DNA of 64,000 bases from Pseudopedobacter sp037968815 (GTDB lineage: Bacteria > Bacteroidota > Bacteroidia > Sphingobacteriales > Sphingobacteriaceae). The notes under the pieces are model-generated. The model saw nothing but the letters and a program-made list of their open reading frames with translations, was not told the DNA's origin and searched no databases. The position numbers were made by a program, and so were the translations under genes. Of this stretch, positions 26,127-35,092 are shown piece by piece (the first letter of the stretch is position 1; each line of letters opens with the position of its first letter). The stretch covers positions 133,913-197,912 of the forward strand of contig JBBKWF010000006.1 of NCBI GenBank assembly GCA_037968815.1, given 5' to 3'.

Positions 26127-27491
26127 TTATTCTTCATTTATCATGTCTATCAACCTTTTTTGTAAGATTGTTGCAGCGTCTTTTTGCAGATAACTCGTTC
26201 TACTTCTCCAAGTTTCATATCCACCTTTTTCAAAGGCATCTTCTGTAGGAACATAACCACAATTTCCATTTGCCATTCCGATGGTAAAGTAATTTTTTGT
26301 AGTCTGATTATTTTTAATCCACAGTCCTGTCTCCGCAAAAATTTCTGCAGCTAGCGCTCCAATTGTCCCCTTACCCAATTTAATTACATGAACCGGAAAT
26401 GAGATCTCTGATGGATACTCGTTCAATAAAACTTGTTCCCTTGCATATAAACGTTGTAATCCCTCCTCATCAATAACAAGTGTTTCATATTTGCTTGTTG
26501 AAACCATTTTTTTCGCTTTCTCAAGTTCTTCTGAATTAGGTTTCCTAACAGATAGATTGACCTCTTGGTAAATAACCTTCAATTCTGGATTAGTTTCCCA
26601 TTCTACTGCAGATAAAGAATCAAATACCTTCTGCGCAATATCATTACCTATCAACTTACTTTTCTCAAAATATTTGTCCGGATAATTTTCTTGCTTTATA
26701 AATTCCCATATATTAATATCACCACTAGTCCCATTACTCATGATTCCTACAAACTCAGCTCCGACACCGAGCTTTTCTTTCAAGCTTGCTGCAAAACAGC
26801 CAAAATAATCTGACGAAATTGTACCATTTCCCCAATCGCCAACATAGTGAAGAGAATAATTTGCCAAGATTGAGATCCACTCGCCTGCTAAGTTCTGAAT
26901 GGCTAAATAACCAACCTCTGGATCGGTAAGAGTAGCTGGTCCCTTAATATATTTTTCGGCCCCAAAAGGATTTGTTTTAACTTCTTCTTGTTCGCCAGTT
27001 ATTGGGTTCTTTGATGTATAACCATCCATGAAATAGCGACGAGAACGAACATGTTGGGGTACATCAACTCGCCCAAAGCCTATTTTTGCAGGTTGAAATT
27101 TCGCGATTGCCTGTGTTACTGCCTTTAGTATTAAACTTGGAAGACGTTTAGCGTATCCCGAATCAACAGTGCTCAGATAAGCCTCGGCAACCGAACCACC
27201 AGCGTGGGTATGTGTACTCGATATGAGAATATGTTCAAATTTAAGGCCCAAATTAGAAACAATTTCTTGCCGAATCTGGTCTACATAAAATTTTGGCATT
27301 GCACAAATATCAACTACTACGATAACCACAGTTAGATTTTGACTTCGCAATACCACTGCTTTTGCATGCAGTGGGTCGTGAATATAATTGGCATAATGCG
27401 CTCTAAAATCTCCATTTATAACAGTACCCAATGGCGGAGTAATATCAACTTGGGCTACGCCTGCTTCTAGTTTGTATGGTTTAAACTCCAT
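26127..27491 (-). CDS. neutral/alkaline non-lysosomal ceramidase-like protein
   Basis: 454 residues matching the N-terminal domain of neutral ceramidases: AGVAQVDITPPLGTVINGDF at residues 10-29, DICAMP near 71, the metal-binding SSTHTHAGG near 90, and NYSLHYVGDWG near 240 with SNGTSGDIN near 275. It lacks a recognisable signal peptide and is much shorter than the classic ceramidase (about 650-700 residues), lacking the C-terminal domain. Many such short homologues in Bacteroidota occur in sugar clusters, and the real substrate is unknown; ceramide hydrolysis is only a family inference. Confidence 0.75.
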   Translation of the reverse strand: MEFKPYKLEAGVAQVDITPPLGTVINGDFRAHYANYIHDPLHAKAVVLRSQNLTVVIVVVDICAMPKFYVDQIRQEIVSNLGLKFEHILISSTHTHAGGSVAEAYLSTVDSGYAKRLPSLILKAVTQAIAKFQPAKIGFGRVDVPQHVRSRRYFMDGYTSKNPITGEQEEVKTNPFGAEKYIKGPATLTDPEVGYLAIQNLAGEWISILANYSLHYVGDWGNGTISSDYFGCFAASLKEKLGVGAEFVGIMSNGTSGDINIWEFIKQENYPDKYFEKSKLIGNDIAQKVFDSLSAVEWETNPELKVIYQEVNLSVRKPNSEELEKAKKMVSTSKYETLVIDEEGLQRLYAREQVLLNEYPSEISFPVHVIKLGKGTIGALAAEIFAETGLWIKNNQTTKNYFTIGMANGNCGYVPTEDAFEKGGYETWRSRTSYLQKDAATILQKRLIDMINEE

Positions 27492-28224
27492 GCTTTTCTA
27501 ATAAAATTAAGTGATTTTGATTAAATACTTTGTTACATCAATTTTTAGATAACCGTCATTGCTTTACATTCCCTGATATTTATAGATTGTTAAATGCCGT
27601 CATATTAATTACATGGTTTAATTAATGTTGTAAAGATATAACTGCAAATCACCCAAATTAACAATCCGACCATAAAGCGAGACATAAACAGTCTCAATAA
27701 AGAATATAGTAACTTAATATACAACTCATTTCGCTATTATTTCATTTTATATCAACAACTTCATTGCATAAAATTAGATTGCGATCTGGTAAGCAAACCT
27801 GTATTTTACTTACCAATATCCCAAAAGTAAAGGAAGATTCGTTTCTTGTATATTACTTTTAGTTACATTTCTAATACTATTTTTCACTAAACATTTTATC
27901 AAATAAAAGTGGAAGAATTTAAGTTGGAATACTTAACAATGTGTTGGTTTTAAAATCAGAACCCTATACACAAGTGTTTTTTATGAAAAATAGTATCGAA
28001 GCTACTCTTCTCAAATTAGAAGAAATTAATGTCCCCCTTTTGAATAAAGCAAACAAAAGTCGCTTAAAGTTGATGAATTAAAACAATTTCCGGACAACTT
28101 ATTGGCAAGATAGTCACGAACATGATATACTATTATTATTTTATGATACTATTTTACTATAATTCATTTTTTTTTTTTAATTTGAATACATTCAGTAATT
28201 AGAAAACTCTAACAAGATTTAAAG
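27492..28224. other. 733 bp intergenic region with regulatory-looking repeats and weak ORF debris
   Basis: This divergent region serves the ceramidase-like gene (left) and an AraC gene (right). It contains an inverted repeat ATTAATTA/TAATTAAT (27604-27611 and 27619-27626), a 32-codon + strand ORF at 27983-28081, and in another frame right after it a coding-like run (KVDELKQFPDNLLAR). These may be remnants of one frameshifted small gene. I could not assign them to a family. Confidence 0.4.
28142..28157 (+). promoter_or_regulatory. TGATACTATTTTAC site upstream of AraC gene
   Basis: TATGATACTATTTTAC, with 14 bases identical to the site at 44184-44200. It lies about 70 bp ahead of the AraC start at 28225. 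A degenerate neighbour (TGATATACTATTATTATTTTA, about 28121-28141) precedes it. Confidence 0.4.
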
Positions 28225-29145
28225 ATGAAACCAGTTGAAATGCGATTTGCAAAAGACTTCGATAAGTCTTTTATAGTATTTAGAGAGAATTGTAAAAGCT
28301 TCCCCTGCCCATGGCATTTTCATCCAGAATATGAATTGGTTCTGGTAAACAAAAGTTCTGGTTCTAGAATGGTCGGCGATCATATTGGTCATTTTAACGA
28401 AGGTGACTTAGTTATCATGGGACCTAAAATTCCGCATGTTTGGGTAAGCGATGATAAATACACCAAAGGTTTGGCTAAAACCAATGCAGATGCTATTGTA
28501 ATTCATTTTTTGGATGATTTTTTAGGAGAAGGATTTTTTCAGATTCCAGAAATGGAAAATATCAGAAACTTCTTAAAGCTATCTAACCATGGAATTGTGA
28601 TTAATGGTGAAGCCAAAAAGCAAATCGGGCAGCTGATGAAAAGCATGCTAGCGATGAATGGCATTCAACGTTTAGCGGCCTTGATACAAATCTTTGACAT
28701 ATTAGTTTCCAACACAGAATATGAGCTTTTAGCCAGTCCAGGGTTTGTACAAAATTCACATTTACACTGTTCGGATCGTTTCAGTAAAGTAACAGAATAT
28801 ATTTTAAGAAACTTCCATAACGAAATCACTCTTCCAGAAATTGCTTCGGTAGCAAATATGGCTGTTACTACCTTCTGCAACTTCTTTAAGGAACACTATC
28901 GTCAAACTTTTATTGAATATTTAAATAAAGTAAGAATTGGTTACGCATGTAAACTTTTATATGAAGAGAAACAGAATATAGTAGAAATTGCCTATGCATG
29001 TGGCTTCAATAACTTAGCCAACTTTAACCGTCAGTTTAGAAAATTGAAAAATATGACGCCAAGCGAATATAGAAGAACATCAGAAATGGGTGATATTCTT
29101 TATGAAGATAATAATCCTCAGATTGCTATGAGGAATGCTGGGTAG
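28225..29145 (+). CDS. AraC family transcriptional regulator
   Basis: 306 residues. Cupin sensor at the N-terminus (CPWHFHPEYELVLVNKSSG near 31, GDLVIMGPKIPHVW near 62) and AraC DNA-binding domain at the C-terminus (ITLPEIASVANMAVTTFCNFF near 205, IVEIAYACGFNNLANFNRQF near 250). It shares layout and many residues with the AraC protein at 24903. With the shared site upstream of both, it is a good candidate regulator for the SusC/D and acid-sugar operons to its right. Confidence 0.9.
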   Translation: MKPVEMRFAKDFDKSFIVFRENCKSFPCPWHFHPEYELVLVNKSSGSRMVGDHIGHFNEGDLVIMGPKIPHVWVSDDKYTKGLAKTNADAIVIHFLDDFLGEGFFQIPEMENIRNFLKLSNHGIVINGEAKKQIGQLMKSMLAMNGIQRLAALIQIFDILVSNTEYELLASPGFVQNSHLHCSDRFSKVTEYILRNFHNEITLPEIASVANMAVTTFCNFFKEHYRQTFIEYLNKVRIGYACKLLYEEKQNIVEIAYACGFNNLANFNRQFRKLKNMTPSEYRRTSEMGDILYEDNNPQIAMRNAG

Positions 29146-29626
29146 TCAATACTCAATTTTTGCCTCAACTAAAAGATATTTTTAAAATATACGAGGCAGC
29201 ATTTACAGGATGACTACATTAATCCCCTCACCACTCAAAATGAGTATAAGCAATAAACCGCACTCAATGGGAAGCTAGTTGAAACTCACAAAAAAGCAAC
29301 CAAATAGAAAGCGTGGAGTATTTAGAATTTCTAAAAATGTCCACTTCAAAACCAGTCAGTTATAAGATTTGGGAGAGAAATAGGGCTCAAGTTATTCACC
29401 AATTTGTTGAAAGCTACGATCTCTACTTTAAAATCATCGCCTCAACCCGATAAAAACTAGGAACACTCATCTTTCCTAAATTCTTTATCGTTTAAAAAAG
29501 GTATTTCAACAAAAGACAAAGGCGTTAAACGGGGAGTAAGAGCTTATCCAATTGGGGTTACAACAAATGACCCACAAGCCAAAAAAACAGATTTGGCAAC
29601 GTGAGTATTTTCCTAAGCTCAACTAA
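29146..29626 (+). pseudogene. gene-poor gap with two coding-like ORF fragments (29283-29453 and 29461-29604)
   Basis: Two adjacent + strand open stretches in different frames read like protein. The first contains SVEYLEFLKMSTSKPVSY and VIHQFVESYDLYFKIIAS, the second SFKKGISTKDKGVKRG and RAYPIGVTTNDPQAKK. Neither has a good start. They look like a single gene broken by a frameshift and deletions, or two decayed genes. I do not recognise the family. Confidence 0.25.
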
Positions 29627-31024
29627 TTACTTTCTCTGTATCCCATAATTATCAATCAGATATACTAAGCTCGTCATGGCTCCTGCGCCTAATTCCAACT
29701 CTCTTTTATTTACCTCTTCAAAAACATCTTTTGCAGAATGGTGTAGATCAAAATAGCGCTGAGAATCTGGTCTATAGCCAATTAAGACCGCTGTATTCAG
29801 TTTCCGGAGAGGTTCAATATCAACACCGCCACCACCTGCTTGTAATCTACCTGCTAAGTAAGGAGCTAAAAGTTTCTTCCAATTTGCATTAATATAAATT
29901 AAACCTTCTTTAGAAATATCCTGAAAGTTAAAGCCTCTAGGCGTAAAAGCACCTCCATCTGCCTCTATAGCAGCAATATGCACTTCGTTTTTCTCTTTAG
30001 CTTCATCAGCATATTTTTGTCCACCCCGAGCTCCGTTCTCTTCGTTCATAAACATCACCGCTCTAATGCTATGTTTCGGCTTCATGTTTAAGCTTTTATA
30101 AATTCTTAAAACCTCCAAGCTTTGTACTACTCCAGCACCATCGTCATGTGCTCCTTCTGCTAAATCCCACGAATCTAAATGCCCACCAACAGTAATAAAT
30201 TCATTTGGTTTATCAGTACCCGTAATTTCGCCGACTACATTATATGATTTTACATCTGGTAGCAACTCACAATTCTGTTTAAAATAAAACTCTATTTCTG
30301 GTTGTTTCCTCTGCCTTAGTAAATCACTCAACTGATTTGCCGCATTGGTAGATATTGCTGCTGCAGGTATTTTCGCCTCCCCTTCTTTAAAGATGGTAGT
30401 GCCGGTATGCGGAAAATCATCTAAGCTTTGGGTTAATGACCTAACGAGAACACCAACAGCACCTAATTTAGCTGCCAAAGCAGGTCCTTTGAACCGTTGA
30501 GCTCCGGCAGCGCTATAAGCTTTGCCAGGACTTATAAAACGTGGGTCAAATGATCCGTTAAAAAAAACTATTTTACCCATGACAGCTTTAGTGCCTAATG
30601 CCGTGAGTTCTTCTAAACTTTTAACCTCTATTACTTTTGCTTGTATTCCTTTTTCAGGTGTCGGTGGTGACATGCCTATTGCACATACGGGCACATCAAT
30701 CCTATTCTTTCCGTCAATAATTCTTGCAATTTCTTTTTTACCACGCACCCAATGTGGCACCATACATTCTTGCAAGTATACCTTATCAAAACCATACTCT
30801 GTCATTATGGTTTTGCCCCACTCCACGGATTTTTGCGCTCCTGAAGAACCACTTAAGCGGGGTCCAATTTCCTTACATAAATACCTTAAATTTTCATAAG
30901 TATGACCGTTAACTAATGCTTCATCATATATTTTTCTGATTATTAACGAATCTTGGGCATTTGAAGAGAACACAATTGAAAATAAAAAAATAAAAAATAA
31001 AATCGGTCGAAATAGCTTAATCAT
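29627..31024 (-). CDS. M28 family zinc aminopeptidase/carboxypeptidase Q-like
   Basis: 465 residues with a signal peptide ending at VFSSNAQ. A protease-associated domain insert lies at about 130-240. The M28 metal ligands are visible in order: GGHLDSWD (about 280), AHDDGAGV (about 292), MNEENGARG (about 327), EADGG (about 353) and DLHHSAKD (about 430). This fits carboxypeptidase Q-like periplasmic exopeptidases. It stands just downstream of the FAS1 lipoprotein operon on the same strand and may be transcribed with it across a 90 bp gap. Confidence 0.88.
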   Translation of the reverse strand: MIKLFRPILFFIFLFSIVFSSNAQDSLIIRKIYDEALVNGHTYENLRYLCKEIGPRLSGSSGAQKSVEWGKTIMTEYGFDKVYLQECMVPHWVRGKKEIARIIDGKNRIDVPVCAIGMSPPTPEKGIQAKVIEVKSLEELTALGTKAVMGKIVFFNGSFDPRFISPGKAYSAAGAQRFKGPALAAKLGAVGVLVRSLTQSLDDFPHTGTTIFKEGEAKIPAAAISTNAANQLSDLLRQRKQPEIEFYFKQNCELLPDVKSYNVVGEITGTDKPNEFITVGGHLDSWDLAEGAHDDGAGVVQSLEVLRIYKSLNMKPKHSIRAVMFMNEENGARGGQKYADEAKEKNEVHIAAIEADGGAFTPRGFNFQDISKEGLIYINANWKKLLAPYLAGRLQAGGGGVDIEPLRKLNTAVLIGYRPDSQRYFDLHHSAKDVFEEVNKRELELGAGAMTSLVYLIDNYGIQRK

Positions 31025-31114
31025 ATTTTTTTATTTAAAATAACTTTCTAAAGTATAATGTTGGGCTATTAAATTTATAATGCTTCAATAACTCGGTTCG
31101 GTAAGTTATAAATA

Positions 31115-32548
31115 TTATGGCTTCAACACTGTTCCAATGATATTCAACAACCCATTGGTAGTGATGACATTCTGTGAAATAACATCTATGGTATTAACAT
31201 TACCCTTTCCTTTTATTTTAAAACCACCATTAATCAAGAAAGTAATCGAGTTTACTACTTCAGTCCCTATTTCGTCTTTTGTTATCAACAAGGTTGGACC
31301 CGATCCATTCTCTATGTAATTGATATTGTTTGCTCTCTTGAGAATCAAATGGAACTTCACAGTCTCAGCCAAAACAGCAGGATTTGACGCATTGACATCA
31401 GCTACCGATTCATATCCCCCAGCTATCATCCCTGCATTGGTCACAGCAAAAACTGTATAGGATTTTAAAGGATCACTCAATAAAGTTTCGTAATTAACAC
31501 CACCTGTAACTTCCGAGGCTTTTTTCAACATTGCCGCAAAGATGGTCAAATTGGCATCGCTCTTAATTCTATCTAGTGTACTTGTAGCGATTGGTGTGGG
31601 CAACAGTCTCGATACGGTATGCACTATGCCGTTGTCTGCCTTAATATTTGAAGCAATACCGTTTCCGAATTTAATTCCATCCGCATAAGAATAGGTTGTT
31701 CGGAAAAGTCTGCTTTTATCAAAATAAATTTTCTGACCACTTATCGCACTTATAGCTGTGCTGTCTATCTGGGTGGTAAACTTTGCACCGTCAATCAAAT
31801 GATTCTTCAGAATCGCTTCCAAAGTGGACGGGGAAGCCGCACTAACAGCCGCTTCTGTAGCATATCCAGCATCTTTCCAAGCTCCATTATTCGGCAAGAA
31901 AAACGTATATGGCACACTGCCAGTTAAAAGGTTGGTGAAGTTCGTGTTACCTGTACTCGCCTGTGTAATGGCCGCTATAGATATGGTAAATTGGGAGTTT
32001 GAAGTAGTGTGCGTATAAGCGGTAATCGCGTCCAGCATGGTCGGCTTGGTTACAATAATTTTATTAATAAGGTTAACAGAACCATTTGTGGTTTCCTGAT
32101 CTGAGTTTGTGATATCGCCCCCGTCAACATAGCTCGAGTTTGCTATACGCTCCAATAATATCTTTTGATTCGATAACGTTGTTTTTTCTTCTGATGTAGT
32201 CAGATTTTTGATGTCGGTTTTGCCGGCGACAATATGGTTCTTAACCAATGTGGTTAAATCAGCAATCGGCATCTCCTGTAAAACAGCTATTGGGTAGCCA
32301 GAGTTGATAAACGCACTGTTTGTAGGTAAAAAAACTGTATAATCTCCACCTCCGTCTAACAGTTCTGCCAAATCTGCTCTTTCTAGGGCGTATCTAAAAG
32401 CAGAGACATTTAAGTCCTGTTTAATCATTTCGTAGGCACTTACCCTTTCGGAAGGATAATCATAGGAGGACAGTTTCTTACACGACATAAGGTTAACTGA
32501 CATAAGGACCGAGAGGATAACTATTATTAATTTTGCGTTTCTTTTCAT
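31115..32548 (-). CDS. lipoprotein with fasciclin (FAS1) domains
   Basis: 477 residues with a lipobox Cys23 (NLMSCKK). Three FAS1-type repeats are visible: about 35-170 (DYTVFLPTNSAFINSGYP), 175-315 (PYTFFLPNNGAWKDAGY) and 320-477 (SYTVFAVTNAGMIAGGY). Each ends in the H-box-like stretch before the next (VKNHIVAGKT, LKNHLIDGAKF, VKFHLILKRA). FAS1 domains mediate adhesion or carbohydrate binding. It lies 20 bp after the DUF5017 gene and closes a SusC-SusD-DUF5017-FAS1 operon, where it may be a surface glycan- or protein-binding lipoprotein. Confidence 0.88.
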   Translation of the reverse strand: MKRNAKLIIVILSVLMSVNLMSCKKLSSYDYPSERVSAYEMIKQDLNVSAFRYALERADLAELLDGGGDYTVFLPTNSAFINSGYPIAVLQEMPIADLTTLVKNHIVAGKTDIKNLTTSEEKTTLSNQKILLERIANSSYVDGGDITNSDQETTNGSVNLINKIIVTKPTMLDAITAYTHTTSNSQFTISIAAITQASTGNTNFTNLLTGSVPYTFFLPNNGAWKDAGYATEAAVSAASPSTLEAILKNHLIDGAKFTTQIDSTAISAISGQKIYFDKSRLFRTTYSYADGIKFGNGIASNIKADNGIVHTVSRLLPTPIATSTLDRIKSDANLTIFAAMLKKASEVTGGVNYETLLSDPLKSYTVFAVTNAGMIAGGYESVADVNASNPAVLAETVKFHLILKRANNINYIENGSGPTLLITKDEIGTEVVNSITFLINGGFKIKGKGNVNTIDVISQNVITTNGLLNIIGTVLKP

Positions 32549-32568
32549 AACGTTCTTCTAAATTTTGA

Positions 32569-33462
32569 TTACTGAACAGTAATGGTGAATTCTTTTAAAG
32601 ACCTCTTGATATCATCAATGTCAGAGTTTATCGCTTCAAACGTGACCGTGTAAATGCCTGCTTTGCTAAAACCACTGAACTCATATGATTTAACAGAAGA
32701 AGTGGGGTTAGGTTTGATATTCACCCCAAAGCTACGTTGCACACGGTCTAGTTGCAGGGGTTCGGTAATTAGCCAATCCTCATTGTCAACTCCGTATGCT
32801 ACACTTCCAACCATCCGGGCTTGTGTGGTATTGTAAGACCAAATTTTATCTCCAGCTACACTGATTGCTCCCCACGATATATTCGAAGATTTTGCAATTG
32901 AGGCCACACTCCCATCCGCTAAATTGTTATCGATTTCCATATTTTTGACTGCCCATATTGGTTGTGAATTCCGTCCCTCTTTACCTATATACTTGAAAGC
33001 TATATAAAGAGGAATACCTTCTTGTTGCAAATCGCTAAGGTCTATCGACCCGGAAGGAGTATTATCGATCCCTTCAGAAAGCATTGCTCTTGATGTAATA
33101 TCCGTCCATGTTGCTTTTTGCAGGTTTTCTACATCATAGGTGCCAGAAAAATCTGTGGAGACCATTAGGCTCAAAGAATTATCCTGTGGCGCATTCTGCC
33201 TGTAAGTATTGAACTGCAGGGTCGGTGTACCATCTACCCTAAACCGTTCGCGGAACTCATATTCATTTCCGCTCTCTCCAGAGTAAAAAGTAATCAGCTC
33301 CGCACCTCCAGTAATACCGAATGTGATAGGTTCATCCACGGTATAAACTTTCTGGTCAAAAGTAATATCGAATTTAGGGGCTTCCACCTCTTTTTTGCAG
33401 GATAGGGTTAGCAAAGAACCAACCATACCACATGCTATTGTAAATTTTAAATATCTGTCCAT
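32569..33462 (-). CDS. DUF5017 domain lipoprotein of SusCD operon
   Basis: 297 residues from the ATG at 33462, which gives a clean lipoprotein signal (KFTIACGMVGSLLTLSC, Cys22). An in-frame ATG at 33486 overlapping the SusD stop would add eight residues. Residues from about 30 (FDITFDQKVYTVDEPITFGI) match my memory of DUF5017, a beta-sandwich family found next to susD. It is probably a surface glycan-binding accessory, taking the usual SusE/F position. Confidence 0.75.
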   Translation of the reverse strand: MDRYLKFTIACGMVGSLLTLSCKKEVEAPKFDITFDQKVYTVDEPITFGITGGAELITFYSGESGNEYEFRERFRVDGTPTLQFNTYRQNAPQDNSLSLMVSTDFSGTYDVENLQKATWTDITSRAMLSEGIDNTPSGSIDLSDLQQEGIPLYIAFKYIGKEGRNSQPIWAVKNMEIDNNLADGSVASIAKSSNISWGAISVAGDKIWSYNTTQARMVGSVAYGVDNEDWLITEPLQLDRVQRSFGVNIKPNPTSSVKSYEFSGFSKAGIYTVTFEAINSDIDDIKRSLKEFTITVQ

Positions 33463-33479
33463 GTTTATCTTGCTAAGTG

Positions 33480-35084
33480 CTACCATCCCGGGTTCTGTGT
33501 AGCTAATTTATTAAATGTTAATTCTGTTGCAGGTATCGGCCATAACACATCGCGATCCTGCACTCTATCACCAAAATCTTGCATCTGTTTTTTCCAGTTA
33601 GACGCTACAGTAGGTTTGGAAGTGTCTTCCACGTCTGCCTTCAGTTCTCTTATTGTAGAAACGAAAATACCCCATCTAATCAGGTCATGTCTCCTCAATC
33701 CTTCAGCTGCTAGTTCTCTACAACGTTCATCTTGAACTAGTTGCAGAAAAGTATCTTTATTGTATGTTCTGGTAACATTTGCTTCTGTTAAGTTTGTTGC
33801 TCCAGCCTTAAGCTTTCCGTAAGCCCTTGCTCTAACCTTATCTATCTGGTCATAAGCTAACGGTGTTGGACCATTGTTTATGTGATTGTCTGCTTCGGCC
33901 AACATTAACAGTACATCCGAGTAACGAAGCAATGGAAAGTTAATAGGTGATCTGTTTACGATCTGAGTACCTGGCACATATTCTCTACGAAACTTAGCAC
34001 TTGGACGGTCATATATCTGTGAGCTTGTATAATAGGTCTTATTAGCGGCGGTATTGGCGGTTGCGGTACTTTTATAATAAAAAGGTGAGCAATTCCAGTC
34101 TCTTCTAGTATCATTGGTTGTTGCCCCGTATAACTCATACAGTTTTCTTGTAACCCTTACTTGACCGGTCGAATTACCAAAAGAAGCTGCGCCACCAAGA
34201 AGACCGTCAAGGTATCCCAAATAACCAAATCCACTTGATTCACCATTGATATCATTGAGGTCAACTTCCCACATGCTCTCCTCCTTATCATAAGTCTGAG
34301 CCGCATAAGCGATAAAAACAGCAGTGTAGTCGGGGTTCAATTTATGTTCTTTAGAATCAACAACCTTCTGTGCCCATTTCTTTGCATCCTCATACTTAGT
34401 TTCATCTTTAAGTGGATAACCGGCCATTGTTAAACAAACCCTTGCCAAAACCCCCTGTACTGTGGTCTTTGCAGGATAACCTGCCCCTCCATAAAGTGAT
34501 CTAGCTGTAGTGGGTACCAAAGCTTCTGCTTCGGTCATATCTTTTAAAATCTGATCATACACTTCTTTGACAGGTGTTCTCGCATAGTTGATATCACTGG
34601 GACCGCCGGTAGGAGTCAGTTTTAAGGGAATTGCCCCCCATTCGTCCACCAGTACAAAATAAAGATAAGCCCTATAGAAAAGTGCTGTACCTCTAATCTC
34701 ACCTTTCCTAACCTCATCCATATCAATCCCGGGGAGATTGTGCAGTACGATATTAGTGTACTGGATTGCTTTGTACAGGCTGTTCCAGCGATCTGGAATA
34801 TACTGACCTGTAGCAGTGATAGAGAAAGTTGCCGCATAGTTTGAGCCCGTTAGCCTTGAGTAAACATCATCGGCCGCCAGCATCCGGCACTGCCAATAGC
34901 CGGCATACACATACCGGTCTGTCATTATAGAAAAAGCAGCATTCAGGGCAGAAACTGCATCCGCTTCGTTGTTGAAATAAGTCTCGGGGGTTACAAAGTC
35001 TTGAGGAACTGTTTCTAAAAACTTCTTGCATCCGGTACCCAGTACCATCGCCCCTATAAAAAAAGTAAAGATTAATTTTTTCAT
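33480..35084 (-). CDS. SusD/RagB family nutrient-binding outer membrane lipoprotein
   Basis: 534 residues. Lipobox Cys19 (MVLGTGCKKFLE). The SusD core has FLETVPQDFVTPETYF, AADDVYSRLTG and RAYLYFVLVDEWGAIPL near 130. The C-terminal family block has RYSDVLLMLAEADNHIN near 390 and ERCRELAAEGLRRHDLIRWG near 455. It forms the lid over the SusC pore and binds ligand outside the cell. It is 8 bp downstream of susC. Confidence 0.95.
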   Translation of the reverse strand: MKKLIFTFFIGAMVLGTGCKKFLETVPQDFVTPETYFNNEADAVSALNAAFSIMTDRYVYAGYWQCRMLAADDVYSRLTGSNYAATFSITATGQYIPDRWNSLYKAIQYTNIVLHNLPGIDMDEVRKGEIRGTALFYRAYLYFVLVDEWGAIPLKLTPTGGPSDINYARTPVKEVYDQILKDMTEAEALVPTTARSLYGGAGYPAKTTVQGVLARVCLTMAGYPLKDETKYEDAKKWAQKVVDSKEHKLNPDYTAVFIAYAAQTYDKEESMWEVDLNDINGESSGFGYLGYLDGLLGGAASFGNSTGQVRVTRKLYELYGATTNDTRRDWNCSPFYYKSTATANTAANKTYYTSSQIYDRPSAKFRREYVPGTQIVNRSPINFPLLRYSDVLLMLAEADNHINNGPTPLAYDQIDKVRARAYGKLKAGATNLTEANVTRTYNKDTFLQLVQDERCRELAAEGLRRHDLIRWGIFVSTIRELKADVEDTSKPTVASNWKKQMQDFGDRVQDRDVLWPIPATELTFNKLATQNPGW

Positions 35085-35092
35085 AATAGTAA